Shown piece after piece: positions 8,756-17,631 of a DNA stretch of 64,000 bases. Under the pieces are notes generated by a model, which saw only the letters and a list, made by a program, of their open reading frames with translations, did no database searches and was not told where the DNA came from. How positions within the stretch are numbered: the stretch's first letter is position 1; each line of letters begins with the position of its first letter. The stretch spans positions 186,001 through 250,000 of the forward strand of contig NZ_JAGIKZ010000001.1 in NCBI RefSeq assembly GCF_017874625.1, given 5' to 3'. This DNA is from Cytobacillus eiseniae (GTDB taxonomy: Bacteria > Bacillota > Bacilli > Bacillales > Cytobacillaceae). The position numbers and the translations under genes were made by a program.

Positions 8756-9718
8756 GTGCAAAGTCAAGATGAAAAAGCAACATTTGCAGGTGGCTGCTTT
8801 TGGTGCATGGTCTCGCCATTTGATGAGCAGCCAGGAATTAAAGAAGTGATATCAGGCTATACAGGTGGGCATACTGAAAATCCTACCTATGAGGAAGTTT
8901 GTTCGGACACAACGGGTCATTATGAAGCTGTTCAAATTACCTTTGATCCAACAATCTATCCATATGAGAAGTTACTTGGACTTTTTTGGCAGCAAATTGA
9001 TCCTACTGATGCTGGTGGACAATTCAATGACCGTGGTCTTTCTTATCGGACTGCGATTTTTTACCATAATGAACAACAAAAAGAACAAGCCGAAGCTTCA
9101 AAAGAGAAGTTAATCGCAAGCGGACGTTTTCAAAAGCCGATTGTAACAGAAATCCTCCCGGCTTCCGCATTTTATCGCGCGGAGGAAAAACATCAACATT
9201 ATTATAAAAAGAATGCATTCCACTACAATCTTTATAAAGAGGGGTCTGGACGCGCGCCATTCCTTCGTGAAAATTGGAAAAAAACAAAAAGTGATGAGCA
9301 ATTACGCAAGGAATTAACAGAAATTCAATATGAGGTAACAAGAAATAATGCAACAGAGCCACCGTTCCGGAATGAATTTTGGAATCATGTGGAAGAAGGG
9401 ATCTATGTAGACATTATCTCTGGAGAACCATTGTTTAGTTCAAAGGATAAATATGATGCTGGCTGTGGCTGGCCAAGCTTTACAAAGTCATTGCGAAAAT
9501 CAGAAATAGAAGAAAAGTTGGATATGACACATGGCATGCGACGCATTGAAGTTCGTTCCAAAACATCTGACTCACATTTAGGCCATGTGTTTGATGATGG
9601 TCCTGGTCCATATTATAATCGTTATTGTATTAATTCAGCTGCTCTAAGGTTTGTGCCAAAAAGCAAACTAGAAGAAGAAGGTTACGGGGAATATATGAGT
9701 TTATTTGAAAGTAAATAG
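8756..9718 (+). CDS. msrAB: Bifunctional peptide methionine sulfoxide reductase MsrA-MsrB
   Basis: The protein repairs oxidised methionine in proteins. The N-terminal MsrA domain (about 5-160) has the catalytic GGCFWC motif with Cys14 and reduces the S-sulfoxide. The C-terminal MsrB domain (about 175-310) reduces the R-sulfoxide, has GCGWPSF and [10 protein letters not shown], and carries the catalytic Cys at about residue 291 in [11 protein letters not shown]. Order A-B and total length of 320 match known Gram-positive fusions. GTG is used as the start; AAAGGGG precedes it by about 11 bases. It is monocistronic with its own terminator. Confidence 0.95.
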   Translation: MQSQDEKATFAGGCFWCMVSPFDEQPGIKEVISGYTGGHTENPTYEEVCSDTTGHYEAVQITFDPTIYPYEKLLGLFWQQIDPTDAGGQFNDRGLSYRTAIFYHNEQQKEQAEASKEKLIASGRFQKPIVTEILPASAFYRAEEKHQHYYKKNAFHYNLYKEGSGRAPFLRENWKKTKSDEQLRKELTEIQYEVTRNNATEPPFRNEFWNHVEEGIYVDIISGEPLFSSKDKYDAGCGWPSFTKSLRKSEIEEKLDMTHGMRRIEVRSKTSDSHLGHVFDDGPGPYYNRYCINSAALRFVPKSKLEEEGYGEYMSLFESK

Positions 9719-9732
9719 ATAAGAGAGTATTG

Positions 9733-9779
9733 GATAAGCCCTTGTCCCCTTATATTTGAATGGGGTCAAGGGCTTATCT
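9733..9779 (+). terminator. Intrinsic terminator after msrAB
   Basis: Long stem TAAGCCCTTGTCCCC / GGGGTCAAGGGCTTA with only the central T:T mismatch; the T-tract is weak (TCTT). It may serve both strands. Confidence 0.7.
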
Positions 9780-9816
9780 TAGTGTGAAAAATCGATAAAT
9801 GAAGATGATAAGGGGC

Positions 9817-10146
9817 TTAAACTTGCTTGATTAATTTGCGGAGCTTTCTTTCATGCTGAACATTTTTAATCGTGAGATGATCGACATCTTGTTGGGTTTC
9901 AATAATTTCTACTTTTAGGGAATCAAGTTTTGTTTCGATACGGCACACTCTTTCATCCATTTGATCAAATTTTTCTTCCATCTGTTCGAGTCTTTGATCC
10001 ATTTTTTCGAATCGTTGATCTACTCGTGCGAATTTTTCATCCATCCGATTTTCAAGCTGCACCTTCATATCTGTAATTTTATGATCAATATGTTTCGAAT
10101 GGAGCTCTAGAGCTTTTAGGATCTCTTGAATTCCTGATTGATTCAA
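9817..10146 (-). CDS. Coiled-coil protein, unknown function
   Basis: A roughly 110-residue soluble protein made almost wholly of heptads, including near-tandem seven-residue units RVDQRFE-KMDQRLE-QMEEKFD-QMDERVC between about residues 40 and 70. AGGAGG lies 2 bases from a GTG at 10155 but 11 from the TTG at 10146, so TTG is preferred; the GTG would add three residues. Similar small coiled-coil proteins in bacilli have no fixed role. The heptad repeats could make the gene prone to length change. Confidence 0.6.
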   Translation of the reverse strand: MNQSGIQEILKALELHSKHIDHKITDMKVQLENRMDEKFARVDQRFEKMDQRLEQMEEKFDQMDERVCRIETKLDSLKVEIIETQQDVDHLTIKNVQHERKLRKLIKQV

Positions 10147-10326
10147 TTCTTTCACCCCCTCCTACTTGACCTAGTATAACATCTTCGAAAAATAGTAGCT
10201 ATCTTCCTATTCATTTCTAATTAGGATAAGACTGTTTGTATATAAATATGTGAAAAAAGAAGAAAGATTCAATCATAAAAAATCAACTATCTATTTTTGG
10301 GAATAGAATAAAAACTAGCAGTAATG

Positions 10327-10403
10327 TGACATTGTGTCATAAAAAAGATTGACATATGACACGCTGTCATATAAGATGATTATATAAGATGACACGTTGT
10401 CAT
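10327..10403 (+). promoter_or_regulatory. Promoter with three palindromic operators
   Basis: Three copies of TGACA-N3-TGTCA occur: TGACATTGTGTCA (10327-10339), ATATGACACGCTGTCATAT (10354-10372, a perfect 8-3-8 palindrome) and ATGACACGTTGTCAT (10389-10403). Their centres are 30 and 33 bases apart, close to three helical turns. The middle copy fills the spacer of a promoter with TTGACA (10349-10354), 17 bases, then TAAGAT (10372-10377). The operon ends in a TetR-family gene, the obvious candidate for the repressor that binds here; that link is inference. Confidence 0.8.
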
Positions 10404-10421
10404 ATTGAGGTGAAGCAAACA

Positions 10422-10520
10422 ATGGATATCGAAAAATTAAAGAAGCTTATCAATGAATTAAAAGCAAAAGGTATAAATGCTTCATTATGTAAAAGACCAG
10501 CAATTATTCAAAACCAATGA
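10422..10520 (+). CDS. 32-residue leader/small protein of the alarmone synthetase operon
   Basis: The frame begins MDIEKLKKLINELK and has GAGGTGA (10407-10413) at good spacing before ATG. The N-terminal half is an amphipathic Lys/Leu/Glu helix; the C-terminal half contains one Cys. It is the first frame after the operator-controlled promoter and ends 50 bases before the synthetase. It could be a leader peptide, a small partner of the synthetase, or a remnant. I recognise no family. Confidence 0.5.
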   Translation: MDIEKLKKLINELKAKGINASLCKRPAIIQNQ

Positions 10521-10570
10521 ATAAAACGATGATTGTCATTGGAAGTTGAACACATATAAAGGAGACATAT

Positions 10571-11320
10571 ATGGAAGATAAGGCACCTAGCAATTTAACA
10601 CAATTAAAATTATTTAAAACAGATCTCATTCGTTTCATGATGTCATATAAATTTGCACTAGATGAAATGAATACGAAAATTGATATATTAAAACAAGAAT
10701 TTCAATATATTCACGATTATAATCCGATTGAACATGTGAAATCGAGGCTGAAATCTCCTGAAAGTATCTTAAGAAAAATAGAAAGAAAAGGATACGAGCT
10801 TTCATTGCCGTCTATTAGGGAGAACATTAGAGACATTGCAGCCATTCGCATAACTTGTTCTTTCATTTCTGATATTTATGAAATTAGTCAGATGCTTCAA
10901 AATCAAAAGGATATTACCGTTATTGATTGTAAGGATTATATAAAAAATCCAAAGGCGAATGGCTATCAAAGTTTACATCTAATTTTACAAATTCCAATCT
11001 TTATGTCCGATCGAGTAGATTATATTAATGTAGAAATTCAAATCCGAACAATCGCGATGGATTTCTGGGCTAGCTTAGAGCATAAAATTTATTACAAATA
11101 TAATAGTGAAGTTCCACAATCGATCAAAGATGATCTACTGGAAGCAGCAATGACTGCTACACAATTAGATAAAAAAATGGAGAGTATTCATAATGAAATG
11201 AATAAAATCAAGGAACAGTTGAATCTTGAAGAGGATTTAAATGAACTATCAATTAACAATGAAAGATTCCGCCTCCCTGCAGACTTTTTATTGCCGATTA
11301 TGAAAAAAGCGAATTTATAA
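10571..11320 (+). CDS. ywaC: Small alarmone synthetase, YwaC/RelP type
   Basis: Transfers pyrophosphate from ATP to GDP/GTP to make (p)ppGpp in the cytoplasm. The RelA/SpoT synthetase domain (about 20-200) shows NPIEHVKSRLKS, DIAAIRITCSFISDIY, KDYIKNPKANGYQSLHL and EIQIRTIAMDFWASLEHKIYYK, which closely match my memory of B. subtilis YwaC. No HD hydrolase, TGS or ACT domain is present. At 249 residues it is about 40 longer than the usual 210, through a charged C-terminal tail (residues about 215-249). It is co-transcribed with the TetR gene 17 bases downstream and the 32-codon frame upstream. In B. subtilis ywaC answers cell-envelope stress through extracytoplasmic sigma factors; here a TetR-type switch seems to be used instead. 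Confidence 0.9.
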   Translation: MEDKAPSNLTQLKLFKTDLIRFMMSYKFALDEMNTKIDILKQEFQYIHDYNPIEHVKSRLKSPESILRKIERKGYELSLPSIRENIRDIAAIRITCSFISDIYEISQMLQNQKDITVIDCKDYIKNPKANGYQSLHLILQIPIFMSDRVDYINVEIQIRTIAMDFWASLEHKIYYKYNSEVPQSIKDDLLEAAMTATQLDKKMESIHNEMNKIKEQLNLEEDLNELSINNERFRLPADFLLPIMKKANL

Positions 11321-11337
11321 GATAGGAAGCGAGTAAA

Positions 11338-11949
11338 TTGCCGAAAATTACGTTTTTTAACTTACCTGAAGATAAGAAGGAAACATTAATCCAAGCTGTA
11401 AAAAAGGAATTTTCAAGGGTGCCTCTTTATGATGCTTCTATTACAAATATTATTAAAGAGGCAAGTATTTCTCGCGGCAGCTTTTATCAATATTTTGAAG
11501 ACAAAGAGGATGCTTTTTTCTTTTTATTAAATGAACTGACAAAGGAAAATAAATATATTTTTATCCATTTATTAAGCAGAAATCATGGCAATTTATTCGA
11601 AACAATGATTGAATTTTTTCGCATCATCGTTTCTGAAGAAGAAAATTTTAACTTCTTAAAAAATACGTTTCTAAATATGACTCATCGAATTGAAAACACT
11701 TTCGCAAGGAGCTTCAGTTCAACAGATAAAAATGAAAACTTTGAAATATTTAGTTCATTAGTTGATAAGTCTAATTTAAATATTTCAAATGATAATGAAT
11801 TATTTTATATTTTACAAATTATTGCAGCCGTCACATTCCGCAATTTCGTAGATAAATTTGCAAGAGATCTAACAGTTGAAGACGCAATGAATACGTATTT
11901 GATAGAAATGAATTTATTGATGAATGGACTTAAAAAATCAAATATTTAG
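11338..11949 (+). CDS. TetR-family transcriptional regulator
   Basis: A 203-residue protein. The N-terminal helix-turn-helix at about 15-60 shows the TetR pattern (IIKEASISRGSFYQYFEDKEDAFF), followed by an all-helical ligand domain that is poorly conserved, as usual. TTG is the start, with AGGA about 9 bases before it. It is the last gene of the alarmone synthetase operon and probably represses it through the three TGACA-N3-TGTCA palindromes at 10327-10403. The inducer is unknown. Confidence 0.88.
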   Translation: MPKITFFNLPEDKKETLIQAVKKEFSRVPLYDASITNIIKEASISRGSFYQYFEDKEDAFFFLLNELTKENKYIFIHLLSRNHGNLFETMIEFFRIIVSEEENFNFLKNTFLNMTHRIENTFARSFSSTDKNENFEIFSSLVDKSNLNISNDNELFYILQIIAAVTFRNFVDKFARDLTVEDAMNTYLIEMNLLMNGLKKSNI

Positions 11950-12121
11950 ATGGCTTGTAAACTAATTATTATTATATTTACAATAATATTTGTGAAAATA
12001 GTTTATTTTAAACCATTTATTGAAGAGGTACGGTTGCTTTAGATCAATCTGTACAATCTGTTAAAAGGGATCCCTCTTAAGTTTTGAAAGAAAAAATGAA
12101 ATAAATACGCTATTCTAACAC

Positions 12122-12175
12122 AGGAGTTTATCCAAGCGGCAGGCATTATGGTTGTTTGGATAAACTCCTTTTCTG
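12122..12175 (+). terminator. Intrinsic terminator downstream of the TetR gene
   Basis: A 14-bp arm pair AGGAGTTTATCCAA / TTGGATAAACTCCT with a 20-base loop and TTTTCT. The rest of the 11950-12315 gap holds no supported gene. Confidence 0.7.
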
Positions 12176-12315
12176 ATGCATAGTTTAATAAATGACTATT
12201 TTAAGTAAATAGAAGGGACGGCATAAAAGATAAGACATATATGAATAAAAGACAAAAACTTATTTTGTGCGTTTGCTAACAATAGTCATGGTTTCACTAA
12301 AAAAAGGTACATATA

Positions 12316-12344
12316 TTGACTTGAAAAAAAGGATATGTTATTAA
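12316..12344 (+). promoter_or_regulatory. htpG promoter, sigma-A type
   Basis: TTGACT (12316-12321), 17-base spacer, TATTAA (12339-12344). The CIRCE element starts 14 bases downstream of the -10. Confidence 0.6.
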
Positions 12345-12358
12345 ATAAATGATAGGTA

Positions 12359-12385
12359 TTAGCACTCTTAATATGAGAGTGCTAA
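12359..12385 (+). promoter_or_regulatory. CIRCE operator (HrcA binding site)
   Basis: Exact consensus TTAGCACTC-N9-GAGTGCTAA, located 32 bases before the htpG start codon and just downstream of the predicted transcription start. CIRCE is the HrcA operator of groESL and dnaK in bacilli, so HrcA should repress this gene and release it on heat shock. Confidence 0.95.
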
Positions 12386-12417
12386 AATAGAGAGAAGACC
12401 TGAAAGGAGTGCTTTAC

Positions 12418-14292
12418 ATGGAAAAGAAAGAATTTCAAGCTGAATCTAAGAGACTATTAGAGATGATGATTAACTCGATTTATTCACAGAAAGAAGTGTT
12501 TTTACGTGAGTTGATCTCAAATGCAAGTGATGCAATCGATAAAATTTATTATAAGGCCCTTACAGATGAGCAATTAACGTTTGAAAAGGATAGCTACTAC
12601 ATAAAGGTAGTTCCAGATAAAGAAAGTCGAACATTGAAGATTATCGACACTGGAATTGGAATGACAAAAGAGGAGTTAGAAAATAACCTTGGTGTTATTG
12701 CGAAAAGTGGCTCATTAGCTTTTAAGACAGAGAATGAAATCAAAGATGGACACGATATTATTGGTCAATTCGGTGTCGGCTTTTATGCGGCATTCATGGT
12801 TGCTGATGTTGTAACTGTAATCAGTAAAGCGCATGGTAGTGATGAAGCTTACAAATGGGAATCTGAAGGTGCAGATGGCTATTCGATTGAAACTGTACGA
12901 AAAGATTCGATAGGAACAGAAATTATTTTAAAAATCAAAGAAAATACAGAGGATGACAATTATGATGAGTATTTAGAGCAATATTCAATACAAACGATCA
13001 TCAAAAAATACTCTGATTTTATTCGCTACCCGATTAAGATGGAAATGAGCAGCAGCCGTCCGAAAGAAGGAAGTGAGAATGAATTTGAAGAATTTGTGGA
13101 AGAACAAACAATTAATAGTATGGTGCCAATTTGGCGAAAAAATAAAAATGAACTGACGAATGAGGATTACGATGCATTCTACATGGAAAAGCGCTATGGA
13201 TTTGATAAGCCATTAAAGCATATACATGTAAGTGTAGACGGAACGATTCGATACAATGCGATTCTATATATCCCAGAAAAGATTCCATTCGATTATTATT
13301 CTAAAGAATTTGAAAAGGGATTGGAGCTTTATTCAAATGGCGTGTTAATAATGAATAAATGTGCAGATTTACTTCCTGATTATTTCGGTTTTGTTAAAGG
13401 AATGGTCGATTCTGAAGATCTTTCCCTTAACATTTCAAGAGAAATCCTGCAGCATGATCGCCAGTTAAAGTTAATTGCGAAAAATATCAGCAAGAAAATC
13501 AAAAGTGAACTGCAAAGCTTATTAAAAAATGATCGCGCAAAATATGATGAATTCTATAAATCCTTCGGTCGCCAATTGAAATTTGGCATATACAATGATT
13601 TTGGCAGCAACAAAGAAATGTTGCAGGATTTAATCATGTTCTATTCATCTAAAGAAAAGAAAATGGTCACACTTGATGAATACATTTCAAGAATGACTGA
13701 AGAGCAGAAATATATTTATTATGCTTCTGGTGATTCGATTGAAAGAATTGATAAATTGCCACAGACAGAAATGGTCGCTGATAAAGGCTATGAAATCTTA
13801 TATTTCACAGAGGATATTGATGAATTTGCGATCAAAATGCTGATGACATACAAAGAGAAAGAATTTAAATCTGTATCTAGCGGTGATTTAGGCATTGAAG
13901 CAGATGAGAATGAAAAAGAGGATCAAAACGAAGAACATCAGGATTTATTTGCTGCGATGAAAGATACCTTAGCGGGAAAAGTAAAGGATGTTAGGGCTTC
14001 AAAAAGATTAAAATCACATCCTGTATGCTTATCAGCAGATGGAGAAGTAACGATTGAAATGGAAAAAGTATTAAATATGATGCCTGATAATCAAAATGTT
14101 AAGGCAGATAAAGTGTTAGAAATTAATATGAACCATGATGTATTTAAGTCATTAAAGGAAGCATTTGAACAAGATAAAGTAAAACTAAGCTTATATACGA
14201 ATCTTCTTTACAATCAAGCACTCCTCATCGAAGGGTTGCCAATTCATGACCCAGTTGAATTTACAAATGATATTTGTAAGGTAATGGTATAA
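12418..14292 (+). CDS. htpG: Molecular chaperone HtpG (Hsp90)
   Basis: ATP-dependent cytoplasmic chaperone of 624 residues, the usual HtpG length. The GHKL ATPase domain has [23 protein letters not shown] and [12 protein letters not shown]; the middle domain has [11 protein letters not shown] and [10 protein letters not shown]; the C-terminal dimerisation domain ends near [11 protein letters not shown]. The ATG at 12418 is used, because GAAAGGAG overlaps the in-frame GTG at 12409 and is correctly spaced only for the ATG. A perfect CIRCE sits in the 5' untranslated region, unlike B. subtilis htpG, which is not in the HrcA regulon. Confidence 0.96.
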   Translation: MEKKEFQAESKRLLEMMINSIYSQKEVFLRELISNASDAIDKIYYKALTDEQLTFEKDSYYIKVVPDKESRTLKIIDTGIGMTKEELENNLGVIAKSGSLAFKTENEIKDGHDIIGQFGVGFYAAFMVADVVTVISKAHGSDEAYKWESEGADGYSIETVRKDSIGTEIILKIKENTEDDNYDEYLEQYSIQTIIKKYSDFIRYPIKMEMSSSRPKEGSENEFEEFVEEQTINSMVPIWRKNKNELTNEDYDAFYMEKRYGFDKPLKHIHVSVDGTIRYNAILYIPEKIPFDYYSKEFEKGLELYSNGVLIMNKCADLLPDYFGFVKGMVDSEDLSLNISREILQHDRQLKLIAKNISKKIKSELQSLLKNDRAKYDEFYKSFGRQLKFGIYNDFGSNKEMLQDLIMFYSSKEKKMVTLDEYISRMTEEQKYIYYASGDSIERIDKLPQTEMVADKGYEILYFTEDIDEFAIKMLMTYKEKEFKSVSSGDLGIEADENEKEDQNEEHQDLFAAMKDTLAGKVKDVRASKRLKSHPVCLSADGEVTIEMEKVLNMMPDNQNVKADKVLEINMNHDVFKSLKEAFEQDKVKLSLYTNLLYNQALLIEGLPIHDPVEFTNDICKVMV

Positions 14293-14300
14293 TATAAAAG

Positions 14301-14340
14301 ACAGCCCTACTAATTGGTTAAAGTAGGGCTGTTGTATTAT
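14301..14340 (+). terminator. Intrinsic terminator after htpG
   Basis: Stem ACAGCCCTAC / GTAGGGCTGT, loop TAATTGGTTAAA, followed by TGTATTAT. Confidence 0.75.
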
Positions 14341-14453
14341 CGTTTGGAGGAGCAAAAATAATCTTTCCCAATTAGGTTTTAAATAGCAGAAAACAACTTT
14401 GAGTAAAAAATCATAATCCATCAATAACAAGTAAGTGATGAGGAGAATCGGAC

Positions 14454-15422
14454 TTGTTACAAAAATTGAACAAACAACTAGAAAGATTGATGCCTTTCAT
14501 TACTCCGACAAGTGTTGTAATAGGTGTATTGCTAGCTGGTATTCTTAAAGACTATTCTTTTTTAATTCCTTGGATTTTTGCATTTATGACTTTTTCCGGC
14601 AGCCTAAGTTCTAATTTTTCTTCACTGAAACAAACGCTCAATCATCCTTTTGCTTTGGTCGTTGTTTTATTTATTTTACATATTTTGATGCCAGTATGGG
14701 CTTGGGGTGTTGGACATATCGTATTTAGTGGGGATTTGTTTACAATTACCGGGTTCATATTAGCGATGGCTATTCCTACAGGGATTTCAAGCTTTATATG
14801 GGTATCTATTTATCGGGGGAATCTTTCATTTACACTCGCAATTATATTAATTGATACATTTCTTTCCCCATTTATCGTGCCATTTACTCTATCTATTTTA
14901 GTCGGAGAGAATATAGAAATGGATGTATTTAGCATGATGAAAGGTTTACTAGGCATGATTGTAATCCCTTCCCTGTTGGGGATGTTTTTGAACCAATGGA
15001 CGAAAGGAAAAGTAAAGGAAGAATGGAGTCCGCGTTTGGCCCCATTTTCAAAGATAGGCATGGGTTTTGTTGTAATGTTAAATGGTGCAGTCGTTGCTCC
15101 GTATTTGCAAGAAGTTAATATGAAACTAGTGATTATTACGATAACTGTTTTTTTCATTGCTTTTACTGGTTATTTATTTTCATTTTTAATAGGGAAATGG
15201 TTTAAATGTGATAGGGAAATGATCATCGCTCTCACCTTTACAGGGGGGATGAGGAATATTAGTGCAGGGGCAGTCATTGCTGTTTCTTACTTTCCACCAC
15301 AAGTAGCGGTTCCAGTTGTGATAGGCATGCTCTTTCAACAAGTATTGGCTTCTATATATGGAATGTTAATGGAACGCCATTTTAATCGAACGAATACGGG
15401 TAACGAGAAGCAAGCCATGTAA
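14454..15422 (+). CDS. BASS-family (bile acid:sodium symporter-like) transporter
   Basis: A 322-residue protein with about ten membrane helices. Its signature region FTGGMRNISAGAVIAVSYFPPQVAVPVVIGM matches the SBF/BASS fold (compare the GxRN...A motif of YocS/PanS-type carriers). Sodium-coupled uptake of an organic anion is likely; the substrate is not predictable. TTG start with GAGGAG about 10 bases upstream. It is the first gene of a tight three-gene set with an EamA transporter and a DmpA-type peptidase. Confidence 0.82.
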   Translation: MLQKLNKQLERLMPFITPTSVVIGVLLAGILKDYSFLIPWIFAFMTFSGSLSSNFSSLKQTLNHPFALVVVLFILHILMPVWAWGVGHIVFSGDLFTITGFILAMAIPTGISSFIWVSIYRGNLSFTLAIILIDTFLSPFIVPFTLSILVGENIEMDVFSMMKGLLGMIVIPSLLGMFLNQWTKGKVKEEWSPRLAPFSKIGMGFVVMLNGAVVAPYLQEVNMKLVIITITVFFIAFTGYLFSFLIGKWFKCDREMIIALTFTGGMRNISAGAVIAVSYFPPQVAVPVVIGMLFQQVLASIYGMLMERHFNRTNTGNEKQAM

Positions 15423-15453
15423 GCAAATGTAATAAAAAAGGAAGTGGACTTGT

Positions 15454-16380
15454 TTGAAAAAACAACGAATTTATTTTATTTTATTTTTTGTCATGATTGC
15501 TTGGGGATTTAATGTGACGGCTACTAAAGTGTTAGTGGAGAATTTCATGCCTGTAACAATGACAGCTCTTCGGATATTCGTTTCAGGGATGAGCGTATTT
15601 TTCATTTTGTTTATCATGAAAAAGGTGCGACTGCTTACAAAGAAAGAATTCATATACGTATTTTTTGGTGGGTTATTTAATGTCGTTGCCCATCAGTATT
15701 ATTTATCGACAGGACTTACACAAACCACTGCAACGAATGGGGGACTTATTCTTGGCCTCGGCCCGCTTTTAACCGCTATTTTATCTGTCATTTTTTTAGG
15801 AAGTGTTTTAACGAGTGTACGGGTGGCTGGGATTGTGATGGGGATTGCCGGAGTTTCTATCATTGTGTTTCAAGGAAGCGGTGGCATTGATGGTGTTTCA
15901 GTAGGGGATGTGTATATCTTCATTTCTATCCTTGCTCAAGCAGCAAGTTTTATCCTTATTAAAAAGGTTTCTGAGACATTGGATCCTCGGTTAATGACAG
16001 GATATATGCTTATTATGGGAGCAGTTATCCTCTTTTTTATTAGTCTATTTAAAGAGCCTGAAGGGATCGCAAGTATGGCTAATGATTCGGTCGGTTTATG
16101 GGTCGTTTTCTTTGCATCTGCTATTATTGCGACAGCTATCGGTCACATGCTCTATAATGGTGCAATTGGCAAGGTTGGAGCAGCAGAAGCTTCAATGTTT
16201 CTAAATCTGAATCCTTTTTTTGCTCTCGTTGGAGCGGCTATTTTTTTAGGAGAAAATATTGAGGTTGTACACATACTTGGGTTTATACTTATTTTGTTCG
16301 GAGTTGTTCTAGGGTCAGGTGCATTTGAGGAAATCTATCGCAAAGTAAAAAGGAAACAGAATATGCCAATTGCTAAATAG
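15454..16380 (+). CDS. EamA/DMT superfamily transporter
   Basis: A 308-residue, ten-helix protein with two internal EamA repeats (about 8-140 and 150-290). It begins IYFILFFVMIAWGFNVTATK and ends in a basic tail KVKRKQN. This family exports amino acids or other metabolites. TTG start with AAGGAAG upstream. It lies 31 bases after the BASS gene and 12 bases before the peptidase gene, so the three are probably one transcript. Confidence 0.85.
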   Translation: MKKQRIYFILFFVMIAWGFNVTATKVLVENFMPVTMTALRIFVSGMSVFFILFIMKKVRLLTKKEFIYVFFGGLFNVVAHQYYLSTGLTQTTATNGGLILGLGPLLTAILSVIFLGSVLTSVRVAGIVMGIAGVSIIVFQGSGGIDGVSVGDVYIFISILAQAASFILIKKVSETLDPRLMTGYMLIMGAVILFFISLFKEPEGIASMANDSVGLWVVFFASAIIATAIGHMLYNGAIGKVGAAEASMFLNLNPFFALVGAAIFLGENIEVVHILGFILILFGVVLGSGAFEEIYRKVKRKQNMPIAK

Positions 16381-16392
16381 GGGGAAAATCCG

Positions 16393-17442
16393 GTGAAATC
16401 AAACTGTAGAAAAATAAGAGGCCATGGGGTAATCGTTGGCTCTCTAAAATCAGGTGAGAAAAATTGTATCACAGATGTTGAGGGAGTAAAGGTTGGTCAT
16501 GTGACATTAGATGAGCCTTTAGAGGGAGGGGAGCGTGCATGTACAGGTGTGACAGCCATTCTTCCTCATGGAGGAAATATATTCAAAGAAAAAGTTGTCG
16601 CTGCAAGCTATGTAATCAATGGGTTTGGGAAAACAACAGGTCTAGTACAAGTAAATGAATTAGGCTTGCTTGAATCACCTATTATGTTAACAAATACATT
16701 TGCGGTGCCAGCTGTTACACAAGGTGCACTAGAATATATGCTTCAGAACAATCCTGAAATAGGAGACTCAACAGGGACGATTAATCTTGTAGTTGGTGAG
16801 TGCAATGATAGTCAATTAAATTCAATCAGGGAATTTCCAGTGAAGTCAGCTCATGCAATTGAAGCGATTCAACAGGCAACTGCGAATGTATCGCTCGAAG
16901 GAGCAGTTGGAGCAGGGAAAGGGATGGTCTGTTTCGGTTATAAAGGTGGGATCGGGTCAGCTTCAAGAGTGATTTCCGAGAATATGCATACTTTTACAAT
17001 TGGCTGTTTAGTGTTAAGCAATTTTGGTGGAAAAATTGAATTTCCGTTTGATAAATATCCTGCGATTCAAACGAAAGTACAGGGAGTCAATGAGACACCT
17101 GACGGATCGATTATTATCGTTCTTGCAACAGATGCACCAGTTAGTGACAGACAATTATTACGTATGGCAAAGCGCTGTGGCATTGGTCTTGGCCGGACAG
17201 GAAGTCATTTTAGCCATGGGAGCGGGGACATCGTCATCGCTTTCTCTACAGCTCACAAAATTCCTCATAATAGTGAGGATCCTACTTTTACACATACGTA
17301 CATGAGAGAGGATCACCCGTTAATGAATCAATTATTTGCTGGTGCGGCGGAAGCAACAGAAGAAGCGATTTTGAATTCTTTATCACAAGCTGTGACAACA
17401 ATTGGGAGAAGGGGCCATATTGTTGAATCAATGTTCTCTTAA
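16393..17442 (+). CDS. P1-family N-terminal nucleophile peptidase (DmpA-like)
   Basis: A 349-residue aminopeptidase/amidase of the DmpA (S58) family, which self-cleaves to expose an N-terminal Ser. The predicted cleavage is Gly238|Ser239 in DGSIIIVLATDAP, the position where the DmpA beta chain begins. Other family marks are ITDVEGVKVGHVTLD near the N-terminus and the GLGRTGSHFSHGSGDIVIAFST block. GTG start with GGGGGA upstream. Together with the two transporters it suggests uptake or export plus hydrolysis of an N-terminally blocked or beta-amino peptide or amide; that is inference. Confidence 0.88.
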   Translation: MKSNCRKIRGHGVIVGSLKSGEKNCITDVEGVKVGHVTLDEPLEGGERACTGVTAILPHGGNIFKEKVVAASYVINGFGKTTGLVQVNELGLLESPIMLTNTFAVPAVTQGALEYMLQNNPEIGDSTGTINLVVGECNDSQLNSIREFPVKSAHAIEAIQQATANVSLEGAVGAGKGMVCFGYKGGIGSASRVISENMHTFTIGCLVLSNFGGKIEFPFDKYPAIQTKVQGVNETPDGSIIIVLATDAPVSDRQLLRMAKRCGIGLGRTGSHFSHGSGDIVIAFSTAHKIPHNSEDPTFTHTYMREDHPLMNQLFAGAAEATEEAILNSLSQAVTTIGRRGHIVESMFS

Positions 17443-17578
17443 ATTAGGAAAATGTTTTATTATTTATCATAATAATATTATGTAAACAGATAGTTTGCAG
17501 AGTGAAAGAGGATATAAGATTACTTATAAAAATATTGAACGATGTAAGTTGGACTATTATGTATTTTTGACTAAAGTA

Positions 17579-17616
17579 GTGCCAGTCCTATAGCATGATA
17601 TATAAGGAACTGGCAC
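17579..17616. terminator. Hairpin between convergent genes
   Basis: Stem GTGCCAGT / ACTGGCAC, with no strong T-tract on either strand; possibly a bidirectional terminator. Confidence 0.5.
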
Positions 17617-17631
17617 ATTAACTATCCAATT

